A stretch of DNA of 64,000 nt from Streptomyces misionensis (GTDB lineage Bacteria > Actinomycetota > Actinomycetes > Streptomycetales > Streptomycetaceae): the NCBI RefSeq assembly GCF_900104815.1, contig NZ_FNTD01000004.1:248001-312000 (forward strand), in the 5' to 3' direction. Positions 16,353 through 25,579 of the stretch are shown here, piece by piece (position 1 is the stretch's first letter; each line of letters starts with the position of its first letter). Made by a program: the position numbers and the translations under genes. Below the pieces are notes generated by a model that was not told the origin of the DNA, did not search any database, and saw only the letters and a list, made by a program, of their open reading frames with translations.

Positions 16353-19304
16353 TCAGGTCGGCATTTCCCGCAAAGTCTTCTCCAGGAGGGCTCTGGCCTG
16401 GACGGACAGCGGGTGCTTGGAACTGACCACCCGGTCGAGATCGAGCACAAGCGTGCGGAGTTCGCTCACCGCTTCGGGTGTGCGCCCGCGTATTCCGAGG
16501 AGGACGAGGACGAAGGTGTAGCGCAGGCGCATCACGAGGTTGGAGTCCGAGGGCTGGGAGGCGTCGCGCAGCGCCTCGCGGATCACCTGTTCCGCCTCCT
16601 GCGCACGGTTCTGGCTCAGCAGCGAGTGCGACAGGGTCTCCCTGACCCGCAGGACCTCGGGGGTGGCCGGCGGCCAGTGGTTGCGGCGGCTGATGTCGAG
16701 GATCTGGCGGGCCTCGGCCTCGGCCTCGCGGTGCGCGCCGAGGGCCTGCATGGTGCGGGCCAGCGTGTGGCGCACGACGAGGGTGTCGTAGTGTTCGTGG
16801 CCGCGCACCTGTTTCTCCGCTTCGACGATGGAGCGCAGCATGGCCTCCGCCTCGGTCTGCCGCCCCGTCTGCTCGTGGATCGCGCGGGCCAGCTTGTGCC
16901 TGCTGGCGAGGGTGTCCGCGTGGTCCTCGCCCAGGATCCGGGCCCGTGCCCGCACCACGCGGCTCAGCACCCGTTCGGCCTCCGTCAGTTGTTCCCTGTC
17001 GAGGTGGATGCGGCCGTGTTCGTGGCGCAGGCCGAGGATCTCGCGGTCGTCCTCGTCGAAGCCGAAGGCGGCGCAGCGTTCGATCAGCGGGACGACCAGG
17101 TCGTAGGCGGGAGCCGGCAGACCGGTGGCGATGAGATAGCGGGCGGTCAGCCGGGCCAGTTCGAGTGCCTCGGTGCGCACCGTGCGGTCGGACAGCCGCG
17201 GTTCACCGAGCAGGCATGCCTTGGAGACCTCCAGTGCGTGCGGGGCGAGGGCCGCCCACAGGGGCCAGTTGGCGGGGTGATCGGGATTGCGGTGGTCGGT
17301 GGCCGACAGGAGCATGCGCAGCGCGACGCCGTAGAAGTCGGCGGGCCGGGCCCGCACCTCCTCGTCCTTGCGCAGCACGCCGTGCACCACGGGGTGCAGG
17401 GACAGCATTCCGGCCAGCTCGCGGTGGGCGACGTCCTCGCGCTCGTAGGCGTCCACCAGCCCGAGTTCCTCCAGGCCTTCGAGGGCGGCGTTGGTGCTCT
17501 CGGCGGTGGCCCCGGGGAAGAGCGGGGACTGGGCGAGCGCGGGTCCGGACAGCAGGCAGCGGTAGGGGATCGGGGCGATGCTCAGGCAGGTGAAGACCTT
17601 CAGCAGGGTCGGGGCCTGGGGCAGGCCGTGCTCGGTGAGCAGGTTCATGCCGATGCCGCAGACCTTCTCCACGATCTCCCGGCCCAGCAGTTCGCTGAGC
17701 TGGGGTCCGTCCTGGCCCGCGGAGGTGTTCACGGTGCGGCGGAACATCTCGAAGTTCCTGATGTCGCTGCCCAGGGATATCTGGCTCTCGTTGACCGCTT
17801 TGATCACGTCGGCGGCGTGCCGCAGCGCGAGCGGCAGCCCGCCCAGTTCCCTCGACAGTCCGCGGGCGTCCTCGTTCGTACCGCCGAGGCCCCCGGTCCG
17901 TTCGAGGAGCATGGAGGCGCCGTCGTGCTCGTCCAGCGGCAGGACCTGGTGGATCAGGCCGATTTCGCCCCAGGCGTGCCGACGGCGCACCTGGCTGGTG
18001 ACGAGGACGGTGCCCCGCGGATTGTGCGGTTTGCGCAGCCAGCCGGTTCCGGCCGCGAGGGGGCCGTCGGGAGGCCCGAGGCGTTCGGGCTCGTCGGCGT
18101 TGTCGAAGATCAGCAACCAGGGGTCGGGGCAGGCGTCGAGGAAGGTCCACACGAGATCCATGGCCTGGCCGACGAGCCACGCCCGTTCCACGTTGATGGA
18201 CGGGGCGCCCAGGTCGCGCGCGATCATCCGCATGTGGCGGCTGAGTTCGGGCATGGACACCCACCACACGCGGCGGCCGGCGCGCTGGGCGCGTTCGGCG
18301 GTCTCCAGCGCGATCCGGCTCTTTCCCGAGCCGCCCAGGCCCGCCACGATGTGCACCTGCTGGCAGGCCTGCTCGGACAGCAGGTAGGCGACGAGTTCCT
18401 GCCGGTCCTTGCCCTTCAACTGGCCGTCGTTCAACTGGCCGTAGGGCGGGGGCGGGTAGGGGGCGAGGTCGGGGGCGTCGGAGGCGGGCGACGGGACGCC
18501 ACGTGCGGGGTCCGGCGTGGTTCCGTCGCTGTCCGGGACGTCGGCGTCCTGGTCCGTCGCCACCGGGGCGAGGGGCCGCCGGGTGGGCGACGGGCCCTCG
18601 GCGACCTCCAGGAGCGCCGCGCGCACGGCCAGGTAGGAGGCGGCCGTGCGGTCCGCGGGCTGGATGATGGAGAAGTGGTCCGCGGTGATCACGCCGCCCT
18701 TGGGGAAGAGGCCCCGGGCGACGACGGGGGGCACGATGTCGTCGGTGGATCCTCCGTAGGCGCGCACGGGTATGGGGCATTCCGTGTCGCTGTAGGCGCG
18801 GGCGTGCACCACGGAGCCCAGAACGGTGCGTTGGGCCTCGGTCACGGCCCGGTCGAAGGGCCTCAACTGCTGTTCCTGCGGGTTGTTCCAGAGTTTCAGG
18901 AACTTGCGCATGGTGAGGAAGAAACCCGAACCGGTGTTGGGACAGGCGAACATGGTGAAGTACTTGATCCGGGCCAGCTCGGCGCCGTCGCCGTTCCACA
19001 GTTTGCGGGCGAGGAACCGCTGTACGACGAGCCCACCTTGACTGTGCGTGACGAGCACGATCCGTTCGGCGTCGGCGAGTTCGGTCTCCAGGAAGGTGCC
19101 CAATTGGTCGGCGATGTCGTCGGTCTCGGCGACCCGGCGGTCGGGCCGGAGCCGGCCGAGCGGGGAGTCGTACTCGAAGGGATGGACGCTGACCAGACCG
19201 GCCAGTTCGGGGTCGTCGGCGATGAGCGTCTCGAACGCCCGCCACACCTTGGCCGAGGAGAACAGCCCGTGCACCAGCACGAGATGGACGCGCGTCGACG
19301 CCAT
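16353..19304 (-). CDS. alpha/beta-hydrolase-STAND NTPase-TPR protein
   Basis: The 983-residue protein has three parts. Residues 1-235 are a lipase/PGAP1-like hydrolase: VHLVLVHGLFSS, nucleophile THSQGG (Ser88), an acid in STDDIVPP (187-193) and His210 in ADHFSII. After a Pro-rich linker, residues ~290-650 are a STAND ATPase with Walker A GLGGSGKS (322-329) and Walker B LLIFDN (397-402). From ~700 to the end are tetratricopeptide repeats with the usual YDTLVVRHTLA and ADTLASRHKLA units. This is the bacterial NLR-like plan of effector, oligomerising switch and sensor. GGAGG precedes the ATG. A defence role is inferred; regulatory homologues with TPR domains exist in streptomycetes. Confidence 0.85.
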   Translation of the reverse strand: MASTRVHLVLVHGLFSSAKVWRAFETLIADDPELAGLVSVHPFEYDSPLGRLRPDRRVAETDDIADQLGTFLETELADAERIVLVTHSQGGLVVQRFLARKLWNGDGAELARIKYFTMFACPNTGSGFFLTMRKFLKLWNNPQEQQLRPFDRAVTEAQRTVLGSVVHARAYSDTECPIPVRAYGGSTDDIVPPVVARGLFPKGGVITADHFSIIQPADRTAASYLAVRAALLEVAEGPSPTRRPLAPVATDQDADVPDSDGTTPDPARGVPSPASDAPDLAPYPPPPYGQLNDGQLKGKDRQELVAYLLSEQACQQVHIVAGLGGSGKSRIALETAERAQRAGRRVWWVSMPELSRHMRMIARDLGAPSINVERAWLVGQAMDLVWTFLDACPDPWLLIFDNADEPERLGPPDGPLAAGTGWLRKPHNPRGTVLVTSQVRRRHAWGEIGLIHQVLPLDEHDGASMLLERTGGLGGTNEDARGLSRELGGLPLALRHAADVIKAVNESQISLGSDIRNFEMFRRTVNTSAGQDGPQLSELLGREIVEKVCGIGMNLLTEHGLPQAPTLLKVFTCLSIAPIPYRCLLSGPALAQSPLFPGATAESTNAALEGLEELGLVDAYEREDVAHRELAGMLSLHPVVHGVLRKDEEVRARPADFYGVALRMLLSATDHRNPDHPANWPLWAALAPHALEVSKACLLGEPRLSDRTVRTEALELARLTARYLIATGLPAPAYDLVVPLIERCAAFGFDEDDREILGLRHEHGRIHLDREQLTEAERVLSRVVRARARILGEDHADTLASRHKLARAIHEQTGRQTEAEAMLRSIVEAEKQVRGHEHYDTLVVRHTLARTMQALGAHREAEAEARQILDISRRNHWPPATPEVLRVRETLSHSLLSQNRAQEAEQVIREALRDASQPSDSNLVMRLRYTFVLVLLGIRGRTPEAVSELRTLVLDLDRVVSSKHPLSVQARALLEKTLREMPT

Positions 19305-19711
19305 CGCGAACCTCCGCAGTCATAAGGGGCGTTGGGGCCGAAGGAATTCGATCGCAGATGAAGTGGCAGTCGCATCAATGATGCACGAGGGGTGGGCGAG
19401 GAGCCATGACGAGACAGTCGGGAAGCGCACCGGCCCCGCCCCGAGCATGCCGGGCCGGGGCGGCGAGGTGCGGGCCTGTGCGCCGGGCCGGCGGCGGACG
19501 CGGAAGCGGCTCGGGGGCGGACCGGACGCCCGTGCGCGCGCTTCGGGGGGAGAGAATGCGGCGTCCGCACCACGAGGGCCTCGGGGCGCGGACCGTTCAC
19601 GCCACCGCGCGGGGCGGGATGCTCACCCGGCCGTGCCGGTGCGAGCCGGGCCGCCGTGGCAGCGCGGCCCGGTACGGCGTCCCGCACGCGTCATCCGGCT
19701 GACGTGGGGTC
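19305..19711. other. intergenic region
   Basis: I see no convincing gene in these 407 bases. Frames on both strands are open only because of base composition. It separates the STAND gene promoter from the carbonic anhydrase gene end. Confidence 0.4.
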
Positions 19712-20353
19712 TCACCCGGCGGGGGCGGTGATCCTGCTCAGGCCGTGGGAGGAGACCAGCCGGGCGCTGCCGTCGGCCAGCCGGTAGGACAGGCCCGCCA
19801 CGCCGACGCGGCCGGCGGCCACCCGCTCGGCCAGCACGCGGGAACGGTCCAGCAGCAGGCCGACACTGTGCCGGATGTGCTCGTGGAGGAAGTCCTCCTC
19901 CTGGTTCCGGCCGGCGGCGCGGGCCGCCAGGACGCTGGGGGTCACCCGCTCGACGACGTCACGGACGAAACCGGCGGGCGCCCTGCCGCCGTCGGCCGCG
20001 GCGCGGGCGGCCGCGATGGCCCCGCACGAGTCGTGGCCCAGGACCACGACCAACGGACAGTCCAGCACGCTCACCCCGTACTCGATGCTGCCCAGCACCT
20101 CCGCGCCGACGACATGCCCGGCGGTGCGGACCACGAACAGGTCGCCCAGGCCCTGGTCGAAGATGATCTCGGCGGCCAGCCGTGAGTCCGAGCACCCGAA
20201 CATGACCGCGAAGGGGCTCTGGGCCGGCGCCGTCTCCGCGCGGCGCGCGGCGTCCTGGTTGGGGTGCTCGGGCAAGCCGGTGACGAACCGCTGGTTGCCG
20301 GAGATCAGCATCTCGAAGGCGTCGTCGGGACTCCGCGTCAGTGCATCGGTCAT
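19712..20353 (-). CDS. beta-class carbonic anhydrase
   Basis: The 213-residue protein has all beta carbonic anhydrase zinc ligands: Cys54 and Asp56 in CSDSR, His107 and Cys110 in GHDSCGA. It also has the conserved RTAGHVVG and SIEYGV strands. The enzyme interconverts CO2 and bicarbonate in the cytoplasm. Length is normal for the bacterial form. It lies alone between a large intergenic region and the isoprenoid genes. Confidence 0.95.
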   Translation of the reverse strand: MTDALTRSPDDAFEMLISGNQRFVTGLPEHPNQDAARRAETAPAQSPFAVMFGCSDSRLAAEIIFDQGLGDLFVVRTAGHVVGAEVLGSIEYGVSVLDCPLVVVLGHDSCGAIAAARAAADGGRAPAGFVRDVVERVTPSVLAARAAGRNQEEDFLHEHIRHSVGLLLDRSRVLAERVAAGRVGVAGLSYRLADGSARLVSSHGLSRITAPAG

Positions 20354-20514
20354 GGCCGCAGGCTACGGCGGCCCCGCCCGGAACGCTCCGCCGTGCCCGC
20401 CGACGCCGGTCCGTTCACTCCCACGGCGGGCACGCGCGGACGCCGGTTGCTTCCCGATGGGCGGTCGTCGCCCCTCCCGCCGAGTTCCGTGTCCCGGGTG
20501 TCTGCCAGGGACCG

Positions 20515-21678
20515 TCAGGGGGCGACCGTCGGCGCGGGCGGTGTCCAGCGGCGGGTGCGCGGCACGGTGCCGGTGACGCCGAACTCCTTCTTCAGCTGCT
20601 CGGGGATGGCGTAGTGCATGACGCGGCCCCGGGTGAGGGAGGACAGTTCGAAGACGGTGGTGAGGTGGCCGAGGCGGTCCAGGGCCCAGGCCCCCAGCGG
20701 GGACCGGTCCTCGATGGTCTCCAGCACACCGAGCAGGCTGGGGGCGGCCTTGACCACGCTGTCCCAGGCGGTGCGCGGGACCTGGAGCCAGTCGGCACAG
20801 GTGTCGCCGACGAGGTAGCGGATCAGGGCGGAGACGATCGGGTCGAAGAAGGTGCCGGGGACGACCTCCTCGTAGAGGTCGATCAGCTGTCGGGTCAGGT
20901 GGGCGCCTTCGGGCGAAGGGCCCATGTGGCGAATCATGTACAGGTCGAGGAACTGCCGGGCCTCCTCCAGGGACTTGGGGACGGCGTCCTGGTCGACGCC
21001 GAGCATCGCGCCGACGACGCGCCAGGCGTAGTAGTAGGCCTCCGCCCCTTCGACGCTCATGTGGATGCCGAGGCGGTGCAGGCTGTCCAGGACGAGCAGG
21101 GAGAAGAACAGCTGCCCGCCGATCATGTCCTCCTGGCAGATCGGCGCGCCGAGTGCCTCGACGTCCCAGCGGCCCTCCCGCCTGAGGTGATGGCGGATGG
21201 AGGCGTGCAGCAGGCGCACCTTCTGCGCGGCCGGGACGAACCTGCCGCCCGCCTCGAAGGCATCGGGCCGCATGAGGTAGACGGTGAACTGGCCGGTCTC
21301 CGCCATCCGCCTGGACGGATAGTCCAGCCCGTGGGTGGCCGACAGCAGTTTCGCGACGTGGGGAACGACGTAGCAGGCGGGCATGGAGGCGAACGACAGC
21401 GCGGTGGAGATGTGCACGTTGTTGTCGATGAAGAACAGCCGGGCCCTCTCCATCTCCTCCCAGTCCACCCAGGCCGGCGGCACGGCGGTGGCCCGCAGGT
21501 ACTCGCGGGCGACGTCGGGCAGCCCGTCGGGGAGCGGTGCGCCGACCGTGGAGACGTAGCGCATCAGGGTGTTGAACGTGCCCACCTCGCCCCGTTCGAA
21601 CAAGGTGGCCACCACCGCGTCGGCGAGTTCGTCCCCCGACTGGCGCAGGGCGTCCATGGAGGCATCGGTACAGGTCAT
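20515..21678 (-). CDS. MpaB/DUF2236-family (latex-clearing-protein-like) oxygenase
   Basis: The 387-residue all-helical protein matches the DUF2236/MpaB group of haem b oxygenases: an early ARLFFIDNN block, the central histidine signature LLHASIRHHL, and the region QEDMIGGQLFFSLLVLDSL. Members include rubber-cleaving Lcp and the fungal MpaB that cuts farnesyl side chains, so a polyprenyl chain is a plausible substrate. It lies 115 bases downstream of a polyprenyl synthase on the same strand, which supports that reading. It lacks a signal peptide, unlike secreted Lcp. Confidence 0.8.
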   Translation of the reverse strand: MTCTDASMDALRQSGDELADAVVATLFERGEVGTFNTLMRYVSTVGAPLPDGLPDVAREYLRATAVPPAWVDWEEMERARLFFIDNNVHISTALSFASMPACYVVPHVAKLLSATHGLDYPSRRMAETGQFTVYLMRPDAFEAGGRFVPAAQKVRLLHASIRHHLRREGRWDVEALGAPICQEDMIGGQLFFSLLVLDSLHRLGIHMSVEGAEAYYYAWRVVGAMLGVDQDAVPKSLEEARQFLDLYMIRHMGPSPEGAHLTRQLIDLYEEVVPGTFFDPIVSALIRYLVGDTCADWLQVPRTAWDSVVKAAPSLLGVLETIEDRSPLGAWALDRLGHLTTVFELSSLTRGRVMHYAIPEQLKKEFGVTGTVPRTRRWTPPAPTVAP

Positions 21679-21793
21679 GTCGGCAGTCCTTCCGGTGAGC
21701 CGCTCGGCTACGAGGGCCGGCCGTCGTGGGGGCGGATCAGCAGGGTGGTCGGGCCGGTGCGGGCGACCGGGGGGCGAGGGCGATCTGATCTGG

Positions 21794-22846
21794 TCAGTGA
21801 TGACGGTCGGTGGCCGAGCCGGCGAGATCGGTCAGGGCCCGGCGGGCCGGGTGCGGCAGGTCGAGCGGGTCCAGGCTGCCGACGGCTTCCCGCACCCGGG
21901 AGGTGATCATCTCCTCCACCTGATCGGGGGCCTTGAGGGCGGTCATCAGCTCGCGCACGTCGCGCAGGTCGTCGGCGGTGAGGTCCCGGCGGCCCAGCAC
22001 GCCGGCGAGTCGCTCGCGCTGGTCCGGCCGGGCGGCCCGCCAGGTCACGGCCAGCAGCGCGGTGGGCCGCCGGCCGCGGATGTCGTCCAGGCTCTCCTTG
22101 CCCGTGCGGCCGGGGTCCCCGAACAGGCCCAGCAGGTCGTCGCGCAGCTGGAACGCCTCGCCCAGCGGCAGCCCGTACGCGGACAGACCGGCCCGCAGCC
22201 GGGCGGCGGCACCGGCGAGCAGCGCGCCGATGAGCAGCGGGTGTTCGACCGTGTACTTCGCGGTCTTGTAGCGCACCACCTTCAGCGACACGAGCGGGTC
22301 GGGTTCCGTGCCGGTGTTGAGGATCTCCAGGCACTCGCCGGCGATCAACTCCCTCGCCAGGTCGCCCCACATCGGGCGTGCGCGGGTGAGGTAGGCGGCG
22401 GGCAGACCGCTGGTGGTGAACAACTGGCCCGCGAGCGCCATCAGATGGTCGCCGACCAGCATGGCCAGCGCGCGGGCGGCGGCCCGGGCCCGTGGCCGGC
22501 CGGCGACGGCGGTGCGCAACGCCACGTGGGCGGTGGGCAGTTCGTGGCGCAGCGGGCTGTCGTCGATGAGGTCGTCGTGGACGACCGCGGCGGCGTGGAC
22601 CAGTTCCATGGAGGCCGCCGCGCGGACGAGGGGATCGCTGTCGGGCTGGCCGGCCGCGCGCCATCCCCAGTAGCAGAACGCCGCCCGCAGCCGCTTGCCG
22701 TGGCCGGCCGCCGCCCGCAGCTGCCCGGCCACCGGCGCGAGCGCGTCGTCGATCGCGCAAAGCCGCTCGGCCTCCTCGGCGAGGAACTCGTGCAGGACGG
22801 TGTCGACGCGGGCCTTGAACCCGGCGGTGTCGAAGCGCTCAGACAT
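21794..22846 (-). CDS. polyprenyl (geranylgeranyl-type) diphosphate synthase
   Basis: The 350-residue trans-isoprenyl diphosphate synthase has the first Asp-rich motif DDLIDD (91-96) and the second DDLLGLFGD (236-244), plus the substrate-binding GHGKRLRAAF and LKVVRYKTAKYTVEHP blocks. Such enzymes chain isopentenyl diphosphate onto an allylic primer. The two residues before the first motif (VVH) do not fix chain length; C20 is a guess from family resemblance. The start overlaps the end of the 94-residue gene by eight bases (ATGTCTGA), so the two are co-translated. Confidence 0.92.
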   Translation of the reverse strand: MSERFDTAGFKARVDTVLHEFLAEEAERLCAIDDALAPVAGQLRAAAGHGKRLRAAFCYWGWRAAGQPDSDPLVRAAASMELVHAAAVVHDDLIDDSPLRHELPTAHVALRTAVAGRPRARAAARALAMLVGDHLMALAGQLFTTSGLPAAYLTRARPMWGDLARELIAGECLEILNTGTEPDPLVSLKVVRYKTAKYTVEHPLLIGALLAGAAARLRAGLSAYGLPLGEAFQLRDDLLGLFGDPGRTGKESLDDIRGRRPTALLAVTWRAARPDQRERLAGVLGRRDLTADDLRDVRELMTALKAPDQVEEMITSRVREAVGSLDPLDLPHPARRALTDLAGSATDRHH

Positions 22847-23123
22847 CGCCGCCGGGCGCCGTCCGGCGTGTCCTCGCGTGCTGGGCCAGCACCTCCAGGT
22901 GGGCGGGCGGTGCCGCGGCGTAACGGTCCAGCGCGATACGGCCGCGGGCCAGCAGGTCCTGGTGGGCGTCGCGTGCGAGGTCGGGCCCGTCGGACCGGCG
23001 CAGCAGCTGCCGTGCCGTGCCGAGGGCCGAGCTCACGGTGCTGACGGCCAGGTCCGCCAGGCCCGCCACGAGCAGGACCGCCTGCTCGTCCAGTCCCCGG
23101 CCGTCGGGCGGAGAAGAGGTCAT
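22839..23123 (-). CDS. 94-residue partner encoded with the polyprenyl synthase
   Basis: The frame begins MTSSPPDGRGLDEQAVLLV after a GGGGGA site. It has a mildly hydrophobic helix (LLVAGLADLAVSTVSSALG) followed by a charged helical region and an Arg-rich end. I recognise no domain. Its stop lies inside the prenyl synthase start codon region, so the two are made in step, suggesting a subunit or helper of the synthase, but this is inference from position. Confidence 0.65.
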   Translation of the reverse strand: MTSSPPDGRGLDEQAVLLVAGLADLAVSTVSSALGTARQLLRRSDGPDLARDAHQDLLARGRIALDRYAAAPPAHLEVLAQHARTRRTAPGGDV

Positions 23124-23319
23124 ACCGGTCGTCCCCCAGTTCTCGGACCAGGCTCCGCCGCCGTGGCGGCCGGGATGGTCCCCGGCCCGGGCGTTTCCGC
23201 GGCCCGGACGTGCCTGCGCGCTCCAGCACACTGCGTCCCGGCGCGGGCAGGCCGTCGTAGCGGGCCAAACCACCTGTTCGGGTGAACGGGGGTGCGACCG
23301 GCCGTCGCGTCGAACCGGG

Positions 23320-24078
23320 TCAGGCTCCGGTGCGGGTCGCCCCGCCGTCGACGTGCAGGATCTGGCCGGTGACGAAGTCGGCGTCGTCCGAGACCAGGAA
23401 GGCGAGGGCGTTGCCGAGGTCGGCCGGGACCGACGGGCGCTTGATGGTCTGCATGGCCGTCATCCGGGCGATCACCTCCTCGGCGCTCGGGCCGTTCGTC
23501 CGGGCCCGGCCCAGGAAGCCGTCGGTGGCCACCAGGCCGGGCGCGATCGCGTTGACGGTGATGCCGCTCTCGCCGAGTTCGTTGGCGAGTGCCCGGGTCA
23601 GCGCGTGCACGGTGCCCTTGCTGGTCATGTAGGCCAGATCGCGGTTCTGGGTCAGGGTGATGCCCGAGCCGGTGTTGACGATGCGTCCCCAGCCGGCGGC
23701 CCGCATCCCCGGGGCGAACCCCCGGGCGAAGAGCAGGATCGCCTCGACGTTGACCGCCTGGACCCTGCGCCACAGCTCGATCGTCACGTGGTCGAGATCG
23801 GTGAAGGGGAAGACGCCGGCGTTGTTGACGAGGATGTCGCAGCGCCCGTACCGGTCGAGGACCGTGCCGATCGCGGTGTCGACCTGGGACGGCTCGGCGA
23901 TGTCGCACACCAGCCCCAACTTGTCGCCGCTGCCCGGGAGTTCGCGCACGGCGTCGGCCGGGTCGTCGATGTCGACGGCGACCACGTTGGCGCCGTCCGA
24001 GGCGAGCCGCCGGCAGTAGGCGTACCCGATGCCGCGCGCCGCCCCGGTCACCACCGCCGTCCTGCCGTCAAGCGCCAC
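23320..24078 (-). CDS. short-chain dehydrogenase/reductase
   Basis: The 252-residue classical SDR has the cofactor loop TGAARGIG (11-18), the NNAGVF motif (NNAG), a catalytic Ser in NTGSGIT, and a PG block in NAIAPGLVATDG. The usual YxxxK is present in the form YMTSK. The Asp ending the second strand (AVDID) favours NAD(H). GTG at 24078 overlaps the end of the SnoaL-like gene by 11 bases, so they are coupled. Likely roles are oxidation or reduction of a terpenoid or other secondary alcohol; the substrate is unknown. Confidence 0.9.
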   Translation of the reverse strand: MALDGRTAVVTGAARGIGYAYCRRLASDGANVVAVDIDDPADAVRELPGSGDKLGLVCDIAEPSQVDTAIGTVLDRYGRCDILVNNAGVFPFTDLDHVTIELWRRVQAVNVEAILLFARGFAPGMRAAGWGRIVNTGSGITLTQNRDLAYMTSKGTVHALTRALANELGESGITVNAIAPGLVATDGFLGRARTNGPSAEEVIARMTAMQTIKRPSVPADLGNALAFLVSDDADFVTGQILHVDGGATRTGA

Positions 24079-24484
24079 GGGTGAACTCCAGCCCGATCTG
24101 GGTGGCGATCCCGAAGTAGTCCTCCAGGTGCCAGGTGCGCACGATCCGGCCGTCGACCACCTGGTGGAAGTCCGAGGCCCGGAACTCGACCTCACGGCCG
24201 GTGCCCTCGACGCCAAGCAGCTCCCCGACGTGTATTCCGCGGCCGACCGAACGCACCGCCACCATCTCACCGGACTCGACGACATCGGCGATCGTGACGG
24301 TCAGCCCGGAGAAGGCGCCGCGCAGGTGCTCGATGCTCTTCTTCCAGCCGTCCGCGCCGGGCCCGGTGCGCAGGGCCGGCACGGCTTCCCAGTCGGGCGC
24401 GAGGGCCTCGTCGACCAACGAGGTGTCCCCCGTGGCGAGGGCCTCGTAGAAGCGCTGGACGGCGATCTCATTGTCAGTGGACAT
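24068..24484 (-). CDS. SnoaL-like (NTF2-fold) protein
   Basis: The 138-residue protein has the SnoaL/ester-cyclase pattern: VQRFYEALATGD, WKKSIEHLRGAFSGL, FRASDFHQVVDGRIVRTWH. The fold makes a small hydrophobic cavity; members cyclise polyketides or act as hydratases or isomerases. A GTG nine bases upstream is the alternative start. It opens a two-gene unit with the SDR and is divergent from a LysR regulator 71 bases away, which probably controls it. Confidence 0.85.
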   Translation of the reverse strand: MSTDNEIAVQRFYEALATGDTSLVDEALAPDWEAVPALRTGPGADGWKKSIEHLRGAFSGLTVTIADVVESGEMVAVRSVGRGIHVGELLGVEGTGREVEFRASDFHQVVDGRIVRTWHLEDYFGIATQIGLEFTRGA

Positions 24485-24555
24485 GGCTCTCACGCTAGGG
24501 ACGCGAACCCTGAGTGATCAAAGACCTGTTCCGCACCACGTCATACGGTTTCGGC

Positions 24556-25446
24556 ATGACGGATCTCGATCTGCGGCTGGTGCGCTACTTCATCGCCGTC
24601 GCCTCGCATCTGCACTACGGCCGTGCCGCGGCCGAACTGCACATCGCCCAGCCGTCGTTGAGCCGGCAGATCGGCCGGCTCGAAGCCCAGGTGGGCGCCC
24701 GGCTCCTGGACCGCACGCGGCAGGGCACGCGGCTCACCGAGGCGGGAGAGGCGTTCCTCCCGCACGCGCAGGCCCTGCTGCGTTCGTCCGAGCAGGCCGG
24801 GGCCGCCGCCCGAGCCGCCGCGCGGCCCACCCGGATCACCGTCGGCTACACCGCGGGCCTGATCGTCACCCCGGCGGTGCAAAACCTGCGGCACAGGCAT
24901 CCCGACGCCGAGGTGCGCACGCTGCACCTGGAGTGGAACGAGCCGCGCGCGGCCCTGCTCGACCGGCGGGTCGACGCGGCGGTCACCCGGCTGCCGCTGC
25001 GGACCGACGGCCTGCGGGTGACGATCCTCCACGACGAGCCGAAACTGCTGCTCGTCCCGCTCGGACACCGGCTGGCCGGCAAGGAGTGGGCCACTCTCGA
25101 CGACATCGACGGCGAGCCGATCCCCCGCTTCCCGGACCCGGAGTGGGACGCCTACTGGCGCATCGACCCGCGTCCGGGCGGCCGTCCCGCGCCCGACGGG
25201 CCCCCGGTCGAGACCATCGAGGACAAGCTCGAATGCATCGCCGCCGGGCAGGCCGTGGCCATCGTCCCGGCCGCCCTGCACGCGGCCGGGATACGCCCCG
25301 ACCTCACCACGGTGCCGCTGCGCGGCGTCGAACCGGGTCACGTCGTGGTGGCGACCCGGGCCGCGGACCACAGCCGGCTGGTGGCGGCGTTCCGGACGGC
25401 GGCCCGGGACTGCCTGGGCGGCCCCGACCCGGCACACGGGACCTGA
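24556..25446 (+). CDS. LysR-type regulator
   Basis: The 296-residue protein begins with a LysR winged helix (MTDLDLRLVRYFIAVASHL, AAAELHIAQPSLSRQIGRLE) and a substrate-binding-like domain from ~90. It is smaller than SnpR and lacks its tail. The ATG was chosen for agreement with the family start; a GTG at 24514 would add 14 residues. Its position fits local control of the divergent SnoaL-SDR pair and perhaps autoregulation. Confidence 0.88.
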   Translation: MTDLDLRLVRYFIAVASHLHYGRAAAELHIAQPSLSRQIGRLEAQVGARLLDRTRQGTRLTEAGEAFLPHAQALLRSSEQAGAAARAAARPTRITVGYTAGLIVTPAVQNLRHRHPDAEVRTLHLEWNEPRAALLDRRVDAAVTRLPLRTDGLRVTILHDEPKLLLVPLGHRLAGKEWATLDDIDGEPIPRFPDPEWDAYWRIDPRPGGRPAPDGPPVETIEDKLECIAAGQAVAIVPAALHAAGIRPDLTTVPLRGVEPGHVVVATRAADHSRLVAAFRTAARDCLGGPDPAHGT

Positions 25447-25579
25447 CGGGTCAGGGTCGGTTCGACCGTCACGGTGGACCGCGACCGCGTGTCGTCGCAG
25501 CGGTTCACCGGCCACCTCGACACCGGCCGGGCCGGCGTCACCGTCGGCGGTTCCGACCGCCCTTGCCGCGCGGGTCCGT

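Noticed and set aside
16194..19325. A very long plus-strand open frame (over 1000 codons) opposite the STAND gene
   Set aside because: It is the antisense of a gene with clear domains and motifs; long antisense frames are a by-product of high third-position GC.
19406..19702. Possible 98-residue plus-strand gene in the gap after the STAND gene
   Set aside because: No ribosome site, Arg/Ala/Gly-dominated composition and no domain.
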